Source of the DNA: Vibrio casei
GTDB lineage: Bacteria > Pseudomonadota > Gammaproteobacteria > Enterobacterales > Vibrionaceae
Direction of reading: 5' to 3'
Assembly: GCF_002218025.2 (NCBI RefSeq)
Contig: NZ_AP018680.1
Location: 2,666,001-2,730,000, forward strand
DNA length: 64,000 nucleotides
Every line of letters begins with the position of its first letter. Position 1 is the stretch's first letter. Of this stretch, positions 62,793-64,000 are shown piece after piece. Below the pieces are notes generated by a model. It was not told where the DNA came from. It worked only from the letters and a program-made list of their open reading frames with translations, and did no database searches. The position numbers and the translations under genes were made by a program.

Positions 62793-63392
62793 ATGAAAAA
62801 AATTGTTACCTTTTTTGCTGCGCTTTTACTAAGCTTTGCAGTCCAAGCAGAACGTTTTCCTGAAGGCGATTACTATAAAGTTATCGACTTACCACGTTCA
62901 TCAAGTCCTATTGTGACTGAGTTTTTCTCTTTTTATTGCCCACACTGTAATGACTTTGAACCTATGATTGGCGCCCTTAAAAAGCACCTTGATGGCAAGG
63001 CCGAATTCGAAAAAGTACCGGTTTCCTTTATGGGGGGCAACATGGGTAAGCCAATGAGTAAAGCTTATGCAACCATGGTGTCTTTAAATGTGGATGATAA
63101 ATTAACCCCTGTGATGTTTAACCGCATTCACGCCCAACGTAACCCACCAAAAGATGAAGCAGATCTTCGCCAAATTTTCTTAGATAACGGTGTATCTGCC
63201 TCTGATTTTGATGGTACTTACAATAGTTTCGCGGTGGACTCTATGGTTCGCCGTTTCGACAAATCCTTTAAAGATAGTGGGCTATCGGGTGTTCCAACCG
63301 TTGTCGTCAACAATAAATACGTTGTCGATGCGAGCAAAATAAAAGACATCAACGAATACTTCGATTTAATTGATTCTTTATTGAAAAAATAA
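62793..63392 (+). CDS. dsbA: Thiol:disulfide interchange protein DsbA
   Basis: DsbA introduces disulfides in periplasmic proteins. The 199-residue precursor has a signal peptide ([19 protein letters not shown], cut before ERFPEG), the active site FYCPHCN (CPHC), and the cis-Pro loop [17 protein letters not shown] precedes the ATG. It follows srkA closely; in vibrios DsbA is needed for pili and toxin folding. Confidence 0.98.
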   Translation: MKKIVTFFAALLLSFAVQAERFPEGDYYKVIDLPRSSSPIVTEFFSFYCPHCNDFEPMIGALKKHLDGKAEFEKVPVSFMGGNMGKPMSKAYATMVSLNVDDKLTPVMFNRIHAQRNPPKDEADLRQIFLDNGVSASDFDGTYNSFAVDSMVRRFDKSFKDSGLSGVPTVVVNNKYVVDASKIKDINEYFDLIDSLLKK

Positions 63393-63407
63393 TTCGATAA
63401 CACAAAC

Positions 63408-63438
63408 AAAACGGGAAGCTTAGTCAGCTTCTCGTTTT
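63408..63438. terminator. Terminator between dsbA and comM
   Basis: AAACGGGAAGCT / AGCTTCTCGTTT (one mismatch), with a T-run on the plus strand and A-rich flank on the other side. It serves dsbA and may also serve the convergent comM. Confidence 0.85.
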
Positions 63439-63475
63439 TTATACTCGCCATTCTACCGCCTTCGAAATAAAAGAA

Positions 63476-64000
63476 TCACACCGCTTGTGCGGTAAGTTGC
63501 TTCAATAAACGATCCATATTTCGATAACCTAATGCTTCCGCTAAGTGGGGTTTTTGGATGTTTTCACAACCAGATAAATCGGCAATAGTACGCGCTACTT
63601 TTAAAATACGGTGATACGCTCTCACTGACAATCCAAGCTGATGCAAGGCATGCTCTAAAAACTCCGCATCTTGCTTTTCTAGTTGACAGTAATGTTCAAT
63701 TTCTCTGCTCCCCAATAATGCATTCACCTTACCGCTGCGTTTTAACATTACTTGTCTGGCTTGCCATACACGCGCTTTAACCACCTCAGTCGGCTCACCT
63801 CGCTCTCCACCTTGAGATAGCATCCCTTTAGGTAACGCGGGAATTTCTATCGACATATCAAATCGATCTAATAACGGGCCAGATAAACGGCTTAAATACC
63901 GTAAGATCAGTTGAGGATTGGTACGAGACTGAGACCCTTCATAATGCCCCGTTGGGCTAGGATTTAACGCGCCCACCAATTGAAAACGTGCCGGAAAACG
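63476..64000 (-). CDS. comM: ComM/YifB family ATPase, C-terminal part (5' end outside window)
   Basis: The frame is open to the window end, so the N-terminal part (Lon-like and AAA+ domains) is missing. The visible 174 residues include ARFQLVGALNPSPTGHYEG, then SGPLLDRFDMSIEIP (sensor/arginine-finger region of Mg-chelatase-like AAA+) and the C-terminal helical lid with SVRAYHRILKVARTIADL. ComM is a hexameric helicase that promotes branch migration during natural transformation. The Met at 63979 is internal. Confidence 0.94.
   Translation of the reverse strand, partial: RFPARFQLVGALNPSPTGHYEGSQSRTNPQLILRYLSRLSGPLLDRFDMSIEIPALPKGMLSQGGERGEPTEVVKARVWQARQVMLKRSGKVNALLGSREIEHYCQLEKQDAEFLEHALHQLGLSVRAYHRILKVARTIADLSGCENIQKPHLAEALGYRNMDRLLKQLTAQAV

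Overview
The window is a chromosomal segment of a gammaproteobacterium, very probably a Vibrionaceae member close to the origin of the main chromosome. Three things point there: housekeeping genes in Vibrio-like order (dsbA, srkA, ccoG, yihD, trkA-trkH, def-fmt-rsmB, purEK, hemF-aroE, thi operon, tat/ubi genes), a TsrA-type H-NS-like regulator known from Vibrio, and two exact 16-bp ParB-binding parS sites. No prophage, insertion sequence, integron or CRISPR array was seen. Nearly every gene belongs to a recognised family, so the interest lies mainly in regulatory sites, rRNA operon structure and gene order. Layout from the left: the end of a TatD-family nuclease gene faces a minus-strand block rmuC, ubiE-ubiJ-ubiB and tatA-tatB-tatC (ubiquinone synthesis and twin-arginine export). 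Then come an EamA permease, tsrA, an aminopeptidase P gene and the minus-strand thiamine operon thiCEFSGH, which is headed by a TPP riboswitch. One parS lies just 3' of the thi operon and a second lies inside thiE. crcB (fluoride channel) follows. Two minus-strand rRNA operons (about 17.84-23.55 kb and 37.27-43.08 kb) form direct repeats. They carry different tRNAs: Ala-GGC in the spacer and Asp-GTC at the distal end in the first; Glu-TTC in the spacer and Ser-TGA at the distal end in the second. Between them lie hemG-trkH-yigZ (minus), fadB-fadA (plus, with a FadR-like operator), cyaA (minus, TTG start, with a CRP-like site) and hemC-hemD-hemX-hemY (plus). The order yigZ-trkH-hemG-rrn matches the enterobacterial arrangement. 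To the right of the second rRNA operon are yrdA, a minus-strand run tsaC-hemF-aroE-DUF1488 gene, purEK under a consensus PurR box, a minus-strand run (LysM protein, dprA, smg, yrdD-like), the plus-strand series def-fmt-rsmB-trkA-trkH, hlyIII and spo0M (minus), a possible 41-residue Arg-rich small protein, yihD, ccoG, srkA, dsbA and the 3' part of comM, which runs off the window. Functionally the window groups cofactor synthesis (thiamine, haem, ubiquinone), translation (two rrn operons, def, fmt, rsmB, tsaC), potassium uptake (two TrkH pores but only one TrkA), periplasmic export and folding (Tat, DsbA) and DNA uptake or processing (DprA, ComM, RmuC). No new multi-gene system was found. The observations most worth checking are the parS pair, the covarying 16S helix differences between the two rRNA copies, the extended N-terminal domain of ThiE, the hairpin abutting the srkA start and the candidate small gene upstream of yihD.
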